64,000 nucleotides of DNA, taken from NCBI GenBank assembly GCA_900471815.1, contig UICE01000003.1:1095459-1159458 (forward strand), in the 5' to 3' direction. Positions 56,645 through 64,000 of the stretch are shown piece after piece. Position 1 is the first letter of the stretch. Each line of letters opens with the position of its first letter. The position numbers and the translations under genes were made by a program. The stretch is from Hyphomicrobiales bacterium (lineage in GTDB: Bacteria > Pseudomonadota > Alphaproteobacteria > Rhizobiales > Rhizobiaceae). The notes beneath the pieces are model-generated. The model saw only the letters and a list, made by a program, of their open reading frames with translations. It was not told the origin of the DNA and searched no databases.

Positions 56645-57016
56645 TCAAGCGTCGCCAAGGTAGGATTTGATTGTTTCGATGAATTTAGGAACTGAGATAG
56701 GTTTGGAGATGTAAGCTTCACACCCACCTTGGCGGATGCGCTCTTCGTCGCCCTTCATTGCAAAGGCCGTCACCGCGATAATGGGAATAACATGAAGGTC
56801 GTCATCGGCCTTCAACCACTTTGTGACCTCAAGACCCGACACTTCGGGAAGCTGTATATCCATGAGGATAAGGTCTGGACGATGCTCGCGAGCAAGGTCC
56901 AACGCTTCCAAGCCATTGCGTGTGCGTATGGTTTCATAACCACTGGCTTCAATAAGATCGCGGAAGAGCTTCATATTAAGCTCATTATCCTCGACGATCA
57001 TGACTTTCTTTACCAT
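56645..57016 (-). CDS. divK: Single-domain response regulator DivK
   Basis: A 123-residue receiver-only protein of the polarity and cell-cycle circuit. Asp53 in [11 protein letters not shown] is the phosphoacceptor, with Asp10 and Lys at ISKPIS completing the site. In Caulobacter and Brucella it works with PleC and DivJ (or PdhS) and feeds into CtrA control. The ATG at 57014-57016 gives [12 protein letters not shown], matching the family, with AGGA upstream. It forms an operon with pleD. Confidence 0.96.
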   Translation of the reverse strand: MVKKVMIVEDNELNMKLFRDLIEASGYETIRTRNGLEALDLAREHRPDLILMDIQLPEVSGLEVTKWLKADDDLHVIPIIAVTAFAMKGDEERIRQGGCEAYISKPISVPKFIETIKSYLGDA

Positions 57017-57354
57017 TGGCAATTTCCTGTTGGTCACTCTCGAAGGATGCGGTCCACGCCATACAAACTCTTACGGCGAGACACTAAATCCTACCTTTAC
57101 CAGTTTCTGAAATAACGTCTGATGATTGATGAAAAGAAAACTCTGCCGTTTAATTCAGAAATGCTGCTGATCATGTTTAACCAAGCATTTATTCAACATG
57201 TTCTTTTGGATATGTTCAACTGCTATTAGGCTCAAGACTCATTAATCTGGTCTAAATGGATTGAAGCTTTTCATTTGGATAGCAGCGCCAAGGCTTGAGG
57301 TAATGTGGTTTATTTTCAAGACCTTCAACACAACTTATGGATGAAATATTCTAG
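57017..57354. promoter_or_regulatory. divK / DUF3572 divergent promoter region
   Basis: A 338-base gap. TTAA-CCAAGCA-TTTA at 57178-57192 is one base away from the CtrA consensus and lies about 165 bases upstream of divK. GTTC-N10-GTTC at about 57199-57216 has the wrong spacing for a LexA box. No gene is seen. Confidence 0.4.
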
Positions 57355-57639
57355 ATGCAGAAGATTGACTTGGATGGAGCACACGACCTTGCCATCAATT
57401 CGCTTGTGTTCATGTCGCAAGACAGCGAATTGTTCTCCCGTTTCCTGGCTTTGACCGGCATTACCGCCGATCAAATCCGCACGGCCGCACAAGAGCCGGG
57501 TTTTCTTGCGGGCGTGTTGCAATTCTATCTGGCGCATGAGCCGACGCTGATGCGTTACTGCACTGAGACCGGCACAGATCCAGCTCTGTTTCAGCAGGCA
57601 TTGCGCCTGTTGCCCGGCGGGCGTCAGGATGCCTATTGA
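57355..57639 (+). CDS. DUF3572 protein
   Basis: A 94-residue helical protein of the DUF3572 family, found in Hyphomicrobiales next to divK or dinB. The start MQKIDLDGAHDLAINSLVFM and LTGITADQIRTAAQEPGFLAG are typical. Function unknown. The ribosome binding site is poor. It is divergent from divK and lies 84 bases before dinB. Confidence 0.85.
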   Translation: MQKIDLDGAHDLAINSLVFMSQDSELFSRFLALTGITADQIRTAAQEPGFLAGVLQFYLAHEPTLMRYCTETGTDPALFQQALRLLPGGRQDAY

Positions 57640-57700
57640 AACGGTTGGTAAGTCACTGAGGCTTGTTGCAACGCCTCCTACTGTTCGCTAAGGTCCAGAC

Positions 57701-57715
57701 GTTCATTTTATGTTC
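57701..57715 (+). promoter_or_regulatory. LexA (SOS) box of dinB
   Basis: GTTC-ATTTTAT-GTTC is a perfect match to the alphaproteobacterial LexA operator. It ends only eight bases before the dinB start codon, so a bound repressor would sit over the start of the message. Confidence 0.88.
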
Positions 57716-57723
57716 CGGGCATC

Positions 57724-59040
57724 ATGGCCAGTCTTAACAATCCGCAATTCGGTTTTTGCCGTGACTGCCTGGCCAATCAGGCGCACGAGGCCAAGCGTTG
57801 CCAATCATGCGGTAGCCCTCGCTTGCTTCGGCATCCCGAACTTTATCGTCTGGGCATCGCCCACGTGGACTGTGACGCCTTCTATGCGTCGGTTGAAAAA
57901 CGCGACAACCCCGAACTGCGCAACAAACCTGTCATCATTGGAGGCGGAAAACGTGGCGTTGTTTCAACGGCTTGCTACATTGCCCGCATCCATGGTGTGA
58001 AGTCCGCCATGCCTATGTTCAAGGCGTTGGAAGCATGTCCGCACGCCATTGTCATCAAGCCGGATATGGAAAAATATGTCCGGGTCGGGCGCGAGATCAG
58101 GCAGATGATGCGCGACCTCACGCCTCTCGTCGAGCCCCTGTCCATCGATGAAGCTTTTCTCGATCTTTCCGGTACTGAACGGCTCCACCATGATCCTCCG
58201 GCGCGGGTCATGGCGCAATTTTCTAATCGGGTTGAACGTGAGTTGGGATTATCGGTTTCGGTCGGTCTTTCCTATTGCAAATTCCTCGCCAAGATCGCAT
58301 CCGATTTCGAAAAACCGCGTGGCTTTTCTATTATCGGTGAAGAAGAGGCCCTCACCTTTTTGCGCGACAAGCCCGTGACAATGATCTGGGGTGTCGGCAA
58401 GGCTTTTGATGCAACCTTGGAGCGAGATGGCATTCGTACCATTGGTCAATTGCAAACCATGGAGCTTGGTCCCCTGATGCGCTCCTATGGCACCATGGGT
58501 CAGAGGCTGTACCGTTTGTCTCGCGGCATGGACACAAGACGGGTTGAGCCTGAAGGTGAAAGCAAGAGTGTTTCCGCAGAGACAACGTTCAATGAAGACA
58601 TCTCGTCAATGGAAGAGCTCGTCGCCATTTTGCGGGCCCTGTCAGAGAAAGTATCCCGACGGTTAAAAGCAGCCGACATTGCTGGGCGAACCATCGTTCT
58701 CAAGTTGAAGTCACGCGACTTCAAATTGAAGACCCGTAATCGTCAGCTCGCCGATCCGACCCAGCTTGCCGACCGGATTTTTCGGACAGGTGTTTCGCTG
58801 CTTGAAAAGGAAATTGACGGCACCCGTTATCGCTTGATCGGGATCGGAGTAAGCGATCTCACCGACGACGGCAGAGCCGACCCGCTCGATCTTGTTGATG
58901 TGCAGGCTACTAAACGCGCAGTTGCCGAAACTGCCATAGACAAGCTACGCGGGAAATTTGGCAATCAAGCCGTGGAAACAGGATATACATTCGGCAAGAT
59001 AAAATCGCGCGCAAAAGAAGCGCCGGATGAAATAGATTAG
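57724..59040 (+). CDS. dinB: DNA polymerase IV with N-terminal zinc ribbon
   Basis: A 438-residue Y-family translesion polymerase. The catalytic residues are in [19 protein letters not shown] (Asp49) and [13 protein letters not shown]. Before the polymerase core lies a 40-residue extension with Cys12, Cys15, Cys26 and Cys29 (CRDC and CQSC), a probable zinc ribbon absent from the E. coli enzyme. The C-terminus lacks an obvious QLxLF clamp-binding end. The LexA box directly upstream shows SOS control. Confidence 0.95.
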   Translation: MASLNNPQFGFCRDCLANQAHEAKRCQSCGSPRLLRHPELYRLGIAHVDCDAFYASVEKRDNPELRNKPVIIGGGKRGVVSTACYIARIHGVKSAMPMFKALEACPHAIVIKPDMEKYVRVGREIRQMMRDLTPLVEPLSIDEAFLDLSGTERLHHDPPARVMAQFSNRVERELGLSVSVGLSYCKFLAKIASDFEKPRGFSIIGEEEALTFLRDKPVTMIWGVGKAFDATLERDGIRTIGQLQTMELGPLMRSYGTMGQRLYRLSRGMDTRRVEPEGESKSVSAETTFNEDISSMEELVAILRALSEKVSRRLKAADIAGRTIVLKLKSRDFKLKTRNRQLADPTQLADRIFRTGVSLLEKEIDGTRYRLIGIGVSDLTDDGRADPLDLVDVQATKRAVAETAIDKLRGKFGNQAVETGYTFGKIKSRAKEAPDEID

Positions 59041-59073
59041 CGGAAAAAAGCTGAGATAGTCTGAACTTTTGCT

Positions 59074-59102
59074 CAAAAATGCCAGAAAACAGGCGATTTT
59101 TG
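59074..59102. terminator. Terminator between dinB and dnaE
   Basis: Arms CAAAAAT-GCC and GGC-ATTTTTG (one bulged G) with an eight-base loop. U-rich tails occur on both sides, fitting the two convergent genes. Confidence 0.65.
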
Positions 59103-59150
59103 CTGAAAAAATTCAATCTGCAATTGCAATATAGTTGCGCTAAGTTGAAT

Positions 59151-62100
59151 TCACCCCATTTCAACTTCGACAATGCCCGGAATAGCCTTCATGGCGCTCG
59201 CTATTTGCGGGCCTATCCGGTAGCGGTTAGGCAGTTCAATCTCAACTTCATTGGCACCGTTCTGCTTGATCAGAATAAGGCTGACAATCTGCCCGTCATT
59301 TTGCGGCGTCAGATAGGGCGTAATAGCCGCCAGAGGCTCGCTGGAGCGCATATATAGCCGCAACGCCTTCTGCATGCGTGTAGCTTCATCTTCAAGCGAA
59401 TGTGCCGTCTGTATGCGCAGGCTAATGCCCTCAGGCCTGTCCTCTGCGCCAACTGTGATGACAACGGAACGGCCCGGTTCCAGCAAGTCGCGGAATTGCG
59501 CCAGCGCTTCTGAAAATAGGATCGCTTCAAATTGCCCTGAGGAATCAGAGAATTGGATGATTCCCATCTTGTTGCCAGTTTTGGTACGGCGTTCCTGCTT
59601 TGCGGTAATTGTACCTGCCAGCCGCCCGGCATTGGCACCACGCTTCACTGCCGCAGAAAACTCTGACCAGGTTTGAACGCGCATTTTGTCGAGGATGGGT
59701 TGATATTCATCAAGAGGATGCGCGGAAAGATAAAAGCCCGCCGCTTCAAATTCCCGTCGCAGTTTTTCTGATGAAAGCCAAGGGCTTACCGACGGAAGCT
59801 GAATTGTTTGTGCAGTTGCTGCCATACCGCCGAAAATGTCCGTTTGACCGCTGACACTGTCTTCTTGTGTGCGTTGCGCATGACCAATTATACGATCCAG
59901 ACCGGCGATAAGTGCTGGCCGCTCCCGTCCAAAACAGTCAAATGCGCCAACATTGATAAGGCTTTCGAACACCCGCCTGTTGACGACCCGCGGATCGATC
60001 CGCTCACAAAAATCTTCAAGGCTGGCATAAGGCGTCGATCCGCGCTTTTCGACAATATGATCGACAGCGGCTTCACCAACGCCTTTGATGGCGGCCAACG
60101 AGTAGTAGATGCGGTTTTCGCCAACTTCAAACAGCCGGTAGGACGTATTGACCGAAGGCGTGACAACCTCGATACCGAGCCGCACCGCTTCCCGGCGGAA
60201 ATCATTGAGCTTGTCGGTGTTCGACATATCGTAAGTCATTGACGCGGCTAAGAATTCAACCGGGTAATGCGCTTTCATATAGGCGGTCTGGAACGATACG
60301 ATAGCGTAAGCGGCCGCATGGGATTTATTGAAACCATAATCGGCAAACTTCGCCAGAAGGTCGAAAATAAAGTTGGCCTGCGGCTTGGTTACGCCGCGTT
60401 CAACGGCGCCATCAACAAAGCGAACTCGCTGCAAATCCATTTCAGAGCGGATTTTCTTACCCATGGCGCGCCGCAGAAGATCGGCTTCACCGAGCGTATA
60501 GCCCGACATTTCCTGCGCGATCTGCATCACCTGCTCCTGGTAGATGATGACGCCCTGCGTTTCTTTGACGAGGTGATCGATCTTTGGATGGATCGACGCC
60601 ATTTCTTCATCGCCGTTTTTACGCGCATTGTAGGTCGGGATGTTTTCCATTGGACCTGGACGATAAAGCGCAACAAGCGCGATAATATCCTCGATCCGGT
60701 CAGGTTTCATACCAATCAGCGCCTTGCGCATGCCGGTACTTTCCACCTGAAACACGCCGACAGTCTCGCCGCGCGACAGCATCTCGTAAGTCGGTTTATC
60801 GTCGAAAGGCAGATTTGAGAGATCCACGATTATATCGCGGCGACGGACCAGATTCACCGCAGTTTGAAGAACTGTCAGCGTTTTCAGGCCGAGAAAGTCG
60901 AATTTGACCAGCCCGGCCTCTTCCACCATCTTCATGTTGAACTGCGTAACCGGCATATCGGAACGCGGATCGCGATACATCGGGACGAGTTCAGAAAGTG
61001 GGCGGTCACCAATGACGATACCGGCAGCATGCGTCGATGCGTGCCGGTAAAGGCCTTCGAGTTTCAAAGCAATATCAAGCAAACGCTCGACGACTGGCTC
61101 CTTATCGCGCTCTTCGCGAAGTCTTGGCTCGTCCTCGATAGCCTTTGAAAGCGTTACCGGATTAGCGGGATTGGCCGGAACCATCTTTGTCAGACGATCC
61201 ACCTGCCCGTATGGCATTTCAAGAACGCGCCCGACGTCACGCAAGACAGCGCGCGCCTGCAATGTTCCGAATGTTATAATTTGCGCTACCTGATCGCGCC
61301 CATATTTTGCCTGAACATAGCGGATGACCTCGTCACGTCGTTCCTGACAGAAGTCGATGTCAAAGTCGGGCATAGAAACGCGGTCGGGATTGAGAAAGCG
61401 TTCGAACAGAAGCGAGAATCGCAGCGGATCGACATCCGTAATAGTCAGAGCGTAGGCAACAAGCGAGCCAGCACCAGAACCACGCCCCGGCCCAACAGGA
61501 ATATCATGCGCCTTTGCCCATTTGATGAAGTCCGAAACGATAAGGAAGTACCCGGGATACTTCATTCGGGTTATGACGGAGATCTCATATTCGAGCCTCT
61601 CAGCATATTCTTCCCGTGTATGGGCTCCCGCAAGCCCTACAGTCGCAATCCGCTGTTCAAGCCCTTCGCGGGCCTGGCGCGCAAGCTCTTCCGCCTCTGC
61701 TGCCAATGCAGCTTCAGGATCGGCGCTTTCTCCGGTAAAGCGCGGCAAAATCGGAGCGCGATTCTTCGGGTAGTACGAACAGCGCATGGCGATTTCGACA
61801 GTGTTTTCTACAGCCTCCGGCAAATCAGCGAAGAGCTCCACCATCTCATCTTCGCTCTTGAGATAGTGGTCCGGACTAAGGCGGCGCCTGTCGTCAATTG
61901 ATAGCAGCGATCCAGATGCGATTGCCAGCAAGGCATCGTGGGCTTCATAGTCGGCACTCTTGGAGAAGAACACGTCGTTGGTGGCAACAAGCGGGAGTTC
62001 CAGCTCATAGGCCAGGTCCACCTGTGTCGCTTCCAACGCCTTGTCATAGCCGCGATGGCGCTGCAACTCGACATAAAGTCTGTCGCCAAACAGTGATTTC

Positions 62101-62642
62101 AGCATCAAAAGCCGCTGGCGGGCACGATCAATCCGATCATCCTTGATTGCCTTGGCAATAGCACCCTCTGGTCCGCCGGATAGCATGATAATGCCATCCG
62201 TTTTTCCTGCCAGCCAGCTGGAAACTATGTGGACCGGATCACCAGAGGGAGTTTCAAGATAAGCCCGGCTGACAAGCCGAACGAGATTGGCATAGCCCTC
62301 TTCCGTCGCCGCCAGCAAAACCAGTGGCGCGAGCCCGAGCGCTTCACGCCGGTTTACATTGCGGCTCTCCTCGGTCTGGTCGTGAAATGCGATATCCATC
62401 TGACAGCCGATGATAGGCTGCAATCCGGCTTTTGAGCCTTTCTGCGCAAACTCAAGAGCGCCGAAAAGATTGTTTGTGTCAGTAATTGCAATGGCGGGAG
62501 CCTTGCTGGCCACAGCAAGGTCGATCACCTTGGGAACCTGCAACGCGCCTTCAAGCAATGAATATGCGGAATGAACTCTCAGATGGACAAAGCGCAATGG
62601 GCGCTTGCCTGCATTGCTCATATTGCCGTGCCCATCTGCCAC
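59151..62642 (-). CDS. dnaE: DNA polymerase III alpha subunit
   Basis: A 1163-residue replicative polymerase. The N-terminal PHP domain begins FVHLRVHSAYSLLEG; the catalytic palm has PDFDIDF with Asp426, Asp428 and Asp430. The later parts include GPGRGSGAGSLVAYAL, the fingers with YQEQVMQIAQ and GYGFNKSHAA-like DYGFNKSHAAAYA, and a C-terminal OB fold (KMGIIQFSDSSGQFEAILF). The GTG at 62640-62642 with GGAG seven bases upstream is preferred; an ATG at 62619-62621 is also in frame. Confidence 0.97.
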   Translation of the reverse strand: MADGHGNMSNAGKRPLRFVHLRVHSAYSLLEGALQVPKVIDLAVASKAPAIAITDTNNLFGALEFAQKGSKAGLQPIIGCQMDIAFHDQTEESRNVNRREALGLAPLVLLAATEEGYANLVRLVSRAYLETPSGDPVHIVSSWLAGKTDGIIMLSGGPEGAIAKAIKDDRIDRARQRLLMLKSLFGDRLYVELQRHRGYDKALEATQVDLAYELELPLVATNDVFFSKSADYEAHDALLAIASGSLLSIDDRRRLSPDHYLKSEDEMVELFADLPEAVENTVEIAMRCSYYPKNRAPILPRFTGESADPEAALAAEAEELARQAREGLEQRIATVGLAGAHTREEYAERLEYEISVITRMKYPGYFLIVSDFIKWAKAHDIPVGPGRGSGAGSLVAYALTITDVDPLRFSLLFERFLNPDRVSMPDFDIDFCQERRDEVIRYVQAKYGRDQVAQIITFGTLQARAVLRDVGRVLEMPYGQVDRLTKMVPANPANPVTLSKAIEDEPRLREERDKEPVVERLLDIALKLEGLYRHASTHAAGIVIGDRPLSELVPMYRDPRSDMPVTQFNMKMVEEAGLVKFDFLGLKTLTVLQTAVNLVRRRDIIVDLSNLPFDDKPTYEMLSRGETVGVFQVESTGMRKALIGMKPDRIEDIIALVALYRPGPMENIPTYNARKNGDEEMASIHPKIDHLVKETQGVIIYQEQVMQIAQEMSGYTLGEADLLRRAMGKKIRSEMDLQRVRFVDGAVERGVTKPQANFIFDLLAKFADYGFNKSHAAAYAIVSFQTAYMKAHYPVEFLAASMTYDMSNTDKLNDFRREAVRLGIEVVTPSVNTSYRLFEVGENRIYYSLAAIKGVGEAAVDHIVEKRGSTPYASLEDFCERIDPRVVNRRVFESLINVGAFDCFGRERPALIAGLDRIIGHAQRTQEDSVSGQTDIFGGMAATAQTIQLPSVSPWLSSEKLRREFEAAGFYLSAHPLDEYQPILDKMRVQTWSEFSAAVKRGANAGRLAGTITAKQERRTKTGNKMGIIQFSDSSGQFEAILFSEALAQFRDLLEPGRSVVITVGAEDRPEGISLRIQTAHSLEDEATRMQKALRLYMRSSEPLAAITPYLTPQNDGQIVSLILIKQNGANEVEIELPNRYRIGPQIASAMKAIPGIVEVEMG

Positions 62643-62792
62643 TTTTTATCTCCGATACTGAACGGAGAACCGATTCCACCGCGCGCATATAGTCCGATAT
62701 GCGCGATGAGGTGTCTACTCAAATTGAACGTTTGGGCCGCGTGAACAGTGGATAGTCGGGGCTCGCTCAATCATCCCCGAAGGTCTGTTTCT

Positions 62793-62879
62793 TCAGATGA
62801 CGCTCACCCACATCGCGAATGTCGCAATGAAGAGACTGACGGTAACAAATGACATCACATCCTGGAAAAGTTCGCTCAT
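62793..62879 (-). CDS. Tiny SOS-controlled membrane peptide, SidA-like candidate
   Basis: A 28-residue reading frame starting MSELFQDV and ending MWVSVI, essentially one membrane-spanning helix (about residues 8-28) after a short acidic N-terminus. AGAAGGG lies about eight bases before the ATG. A perfect LexA box (62919-62933) lies 40 bases upstream. It sits between lolD and dnaE. Caulobacter SidA is a 29-residue SOS-induced membrane peptide that blocks division through FtsW; this gene has the same size, control and topology. Homology is inferred from these features, not from sequence alignment. Confidence 0.72.
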   Translation of the reverse strand: MSELFQDVMSFVTVSLFIATFAMWVSVI

Positions 62880-62918
62880 CGGTAAAACCCTTCTTCGTTT
62901 GCACTATGTATATGTTTT

Positions 62919-62933
62919 GTTCCATTTTTGTTC
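62919..62933 (-). promoter_or_regulatory. LexA (SOS) box of the tiny membrane peptide gene
   Basis: GTTC-CATTTTT-GTTC is a perfect direct-repeat LexA operator. On the minus strand TTGACT lies directly upstream at about 62936-62941, a likely -35 element, so a bound repressor would cover the promoter. The next gene leftwards is the 28-residue frame, then dnaE. Confidence 0.87.
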
Positions 62934-63010
62934 TAAAGTCAAGCGCATCTGTGGCATGGTGAGTGCTATGGTTTTCAAATTACTAATGAGAGGTAAATAC
63001 TGCTGACTAA

Positions 63011-63691
63011 TCAGAGATTGGTGATCTTGCCGTCTTTCAACGTAACACGTCGATCCATACGCCGGGCAAGTTCATGATTATGCGTAGCAATCATTGCCGA
63101 CAGGCCGGATTGACGAACAAGCGCCTCCAGTGCTTCGAACACGTAAGATGAGGTAACGGGGTCGAGATTGCCCGTAGGCTCATCGGCGAGTAATACAAGC
63201 GGCGCGTTGGCCACAGCGCGGGCAATCGCCACTCTTTGCTGTTCACCGCCGGAAAGTTCGCTCGGGCGGTGAGCTGCCCTCGCCCCGACCTTCATATAGT
63301 CGAGCAGCTGCTGAGCACGTTCCGAGGCAACGCCCGGCTTCATGCCGCGAATCATCTGAGGCATCATCACATTCTCGAGAGCAGAAAATTCGGGCAGAAG
63401 ATGGTGGAACTGATAAACAAATCCCACATCATTGCGACGGATAGCCGTCCGCTCTTCGTCCGACAAAGAACCGCAGGAGCGCCCGTCAAGAATCACATCG
63501 CCACTATCGGGCCGCTCAAGCAAACCGGCAGTGTGCAGCAATGTGGATTTCCCTGCACCCGAAGGCGCAACAAGCGCAACCATTTCTCCCTTGCCCAGAG
63601 AAAAACTGGCATTGTCGAGAATGATGAGTTCGCGGCCGATTTCATCATAGCGGCGACCGACATTCGTCAGCTGCAAAATAGGCCCGGCCAT
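63011..63691 (-). CDS. lolD: Lipoprotein-releasing ABC ATPase LolD
   Basis: A 226-residue ATPase of the LolCDE complex, which lifts outer-membrane lipoproteins from the inner membrane to LolA. Walker A is APSGAGKST at 42-50, the Q-loop [15 protein letters not shown] follows, the signature is LSGGEQQR, and Walker B is [12 protein letters not shown]. It is separated by one base from the permease gene upstream. The location next to a LolC/E permease supports LolD rather than MacB. Confidence 0.93.
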   Translation of the reverse strand: MAGPILQLTNVGRRYDEIGRELIILDNASFSLGKGEMVALVAPSGAGKSTLLHTAGLLERPDSGDVILDGRSCGSLSDEERTAIRRNDVGFVYQFHHLLPEFSALENVMMPQMIRGMKPGVASERAQQLLDYMKVGARAAHRPSELSGGEQQRVAIARAVANAPLVLLADEPTGNLDPVTSSYVFEALEALVRQSGLSAMIATHNHELARRMDRRVTLKDGKITNL

Positions 63692-63692
63692 T

Positions 63693-64000
63693 TTATTCGT
63701 ACCTCAGAGCTTCAACGGGATCGAGTTTGGCTGCGCGCCAAGCGGGGAAAAGCGTCGCCAGAAATGACAGGACAAGCGCCATGAGAATTACAGTAAAGGT
63801 CTCGTTGAAGTCCATTTTGGCCGGAAGAGTACTTAGGAAATAGAGTTCAGGATTGAAGAGTGTCGTCCCGGAAAGCCAGGAGAAAAACTCCCTGATCCGC
63901 TCGACATTGAGGCAGACGACGACGCCAAGCACGACCCCGGCAATCGTGCCAGTCACGCCGATGGCTGCGCCAGTCATCAAGAATATGCGCAGGATGGAAT
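63693..64000 (-). CDS. lolC: LolC/LolE permease, C-terminal part
   Basis: Partial gene: the last 102 residues, running off the right edge. It shows two membrane helices ([20 protein letters not shown] and [20 protein letters not shown]) and the FtsX-family ending [16 protein letters not shown]. The alphaproteobacterial LolC/LolE form transports lipoproteins with LolD. Only the C-terminal end is visible, so C and E types cannot be told apart. Confidence 0.92.
   Translation of the reverse strand, partial: SILRIFLMTGAAIGVTGTIAGVVLGVVVCLNVERIREFFSWLSGTTLFNPELYFLSTLPAKMDFNETFTVILMALVLSFLATLFPAWRAAKLDPVEALRYE

Noticed and set aside
57199..57216. GTTC-N10-GTTC near the divK promoter.
   Set aside because: The spacing of ten bases does not fit the alphaproteobacterial LexA operator, which needs seven.
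62797..63006. A 69-residue plus-strand frame overlapping the tiny SOS gene.
   Set aside because: It has no ribosome binding site, runs through the LexA box and is the antisense of a better-supported frame.

Overview
The window reads as a chromosomal housekeeping segment of an alphaproteobacterium of the order Hyphomicrobiales, most likely of the Brucella/Ochrobactrum lineage or a close relative such as Pseudochrobactrum or Falsochrobactrum. This is inferred from several signs: cyclic beta-1,2-glucan exporter NdvA; an Atp12-type F1 assembly factor; DivK-PleD; DinB with an N-terminal zinc ribbon; the small families DUF3126 and DUF3572; the alphaproteobacterial LexA box GTTC-N7-GTTC; and the gene orders pyrB-pyrC'-plsY-dprA-topA-rnr and lolC-lolD-dnaE. 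The DNA has moderate GC. I see no rRNA, tRNA, CRISPR array, insertion sequence or prophage.

Layout. 1-4.8 kb: 5' end of gyrA, a MarC-family protein, type II NADH dehydrogenase, a quinone-reductase/TetR divergent pair and ssb. 5-11 kb: uvrA divergent from ssb with a LexA box between them, a DUF72 protein, and glnB-glnA behind a sigma-54 promoter. 11-17.5 kb: Atp12 chaperone, pseudouridine synthase, fluoride channel, ndvA, yidD with an IscU-like scaffold, and folE-hisI with a structured folE leader. 17.6-31.5 kb: many single genes (patatin lipase, CPT-like kinase, CBS protein, rhomboid, PAS and PilZ proteins, BTLCP peptidase, gamma-carbonic anhydrase, cysE, a double cold-shock protein, gloA, pccB) and several small ones. 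31.5-42 kb: a FAD protein/YdcF/GNAT/gatA/GNAT/gatC leftward cluster, an exported 554-residue protein, a metallo-beta-lactamase-fold hydrolase, ruvX and an AidB-like acyl-CoA dehydrogenase. 42-54 kb: pyrB, a catalytically degenerate dihydroorotase, plsY, dprA, topA, rnr, DUF983, a Nudix hydrolase and an MFS transporter. 54-64 kb: rpmG, a GNAT, divK-pleD, DUF3572, dinB, dnaE, a tiny SOS-controlled membrane peptide, lolD and the end of lolC.

Themes. DNA replication and repair dominate (gyrA, ssb, uvrA, ruvX, dprA, topA, dinB, dnaE). Three perfect GTTC-N7-GTTC LexA boxes tie uvrA/ssb, dinB and a 28-residue membrane peptide upstream of dnaE into one SOS response. The peptide lies in the position and has the character expected of a SidA-type SOS division inhibitor and is the most exciting item here. 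A second theme is c-di-GMP and cell-cycle control (PleD, DivK, a PilZ protein, CtrA-like sites). Other items to follow up are the structured folE leader, a 60-residue gene with a hairpin-U5 leader, a pseudo-dihydroorotase, a 29-bp palindromic TetR operator and two intergenic regions that may encode small RNAs.
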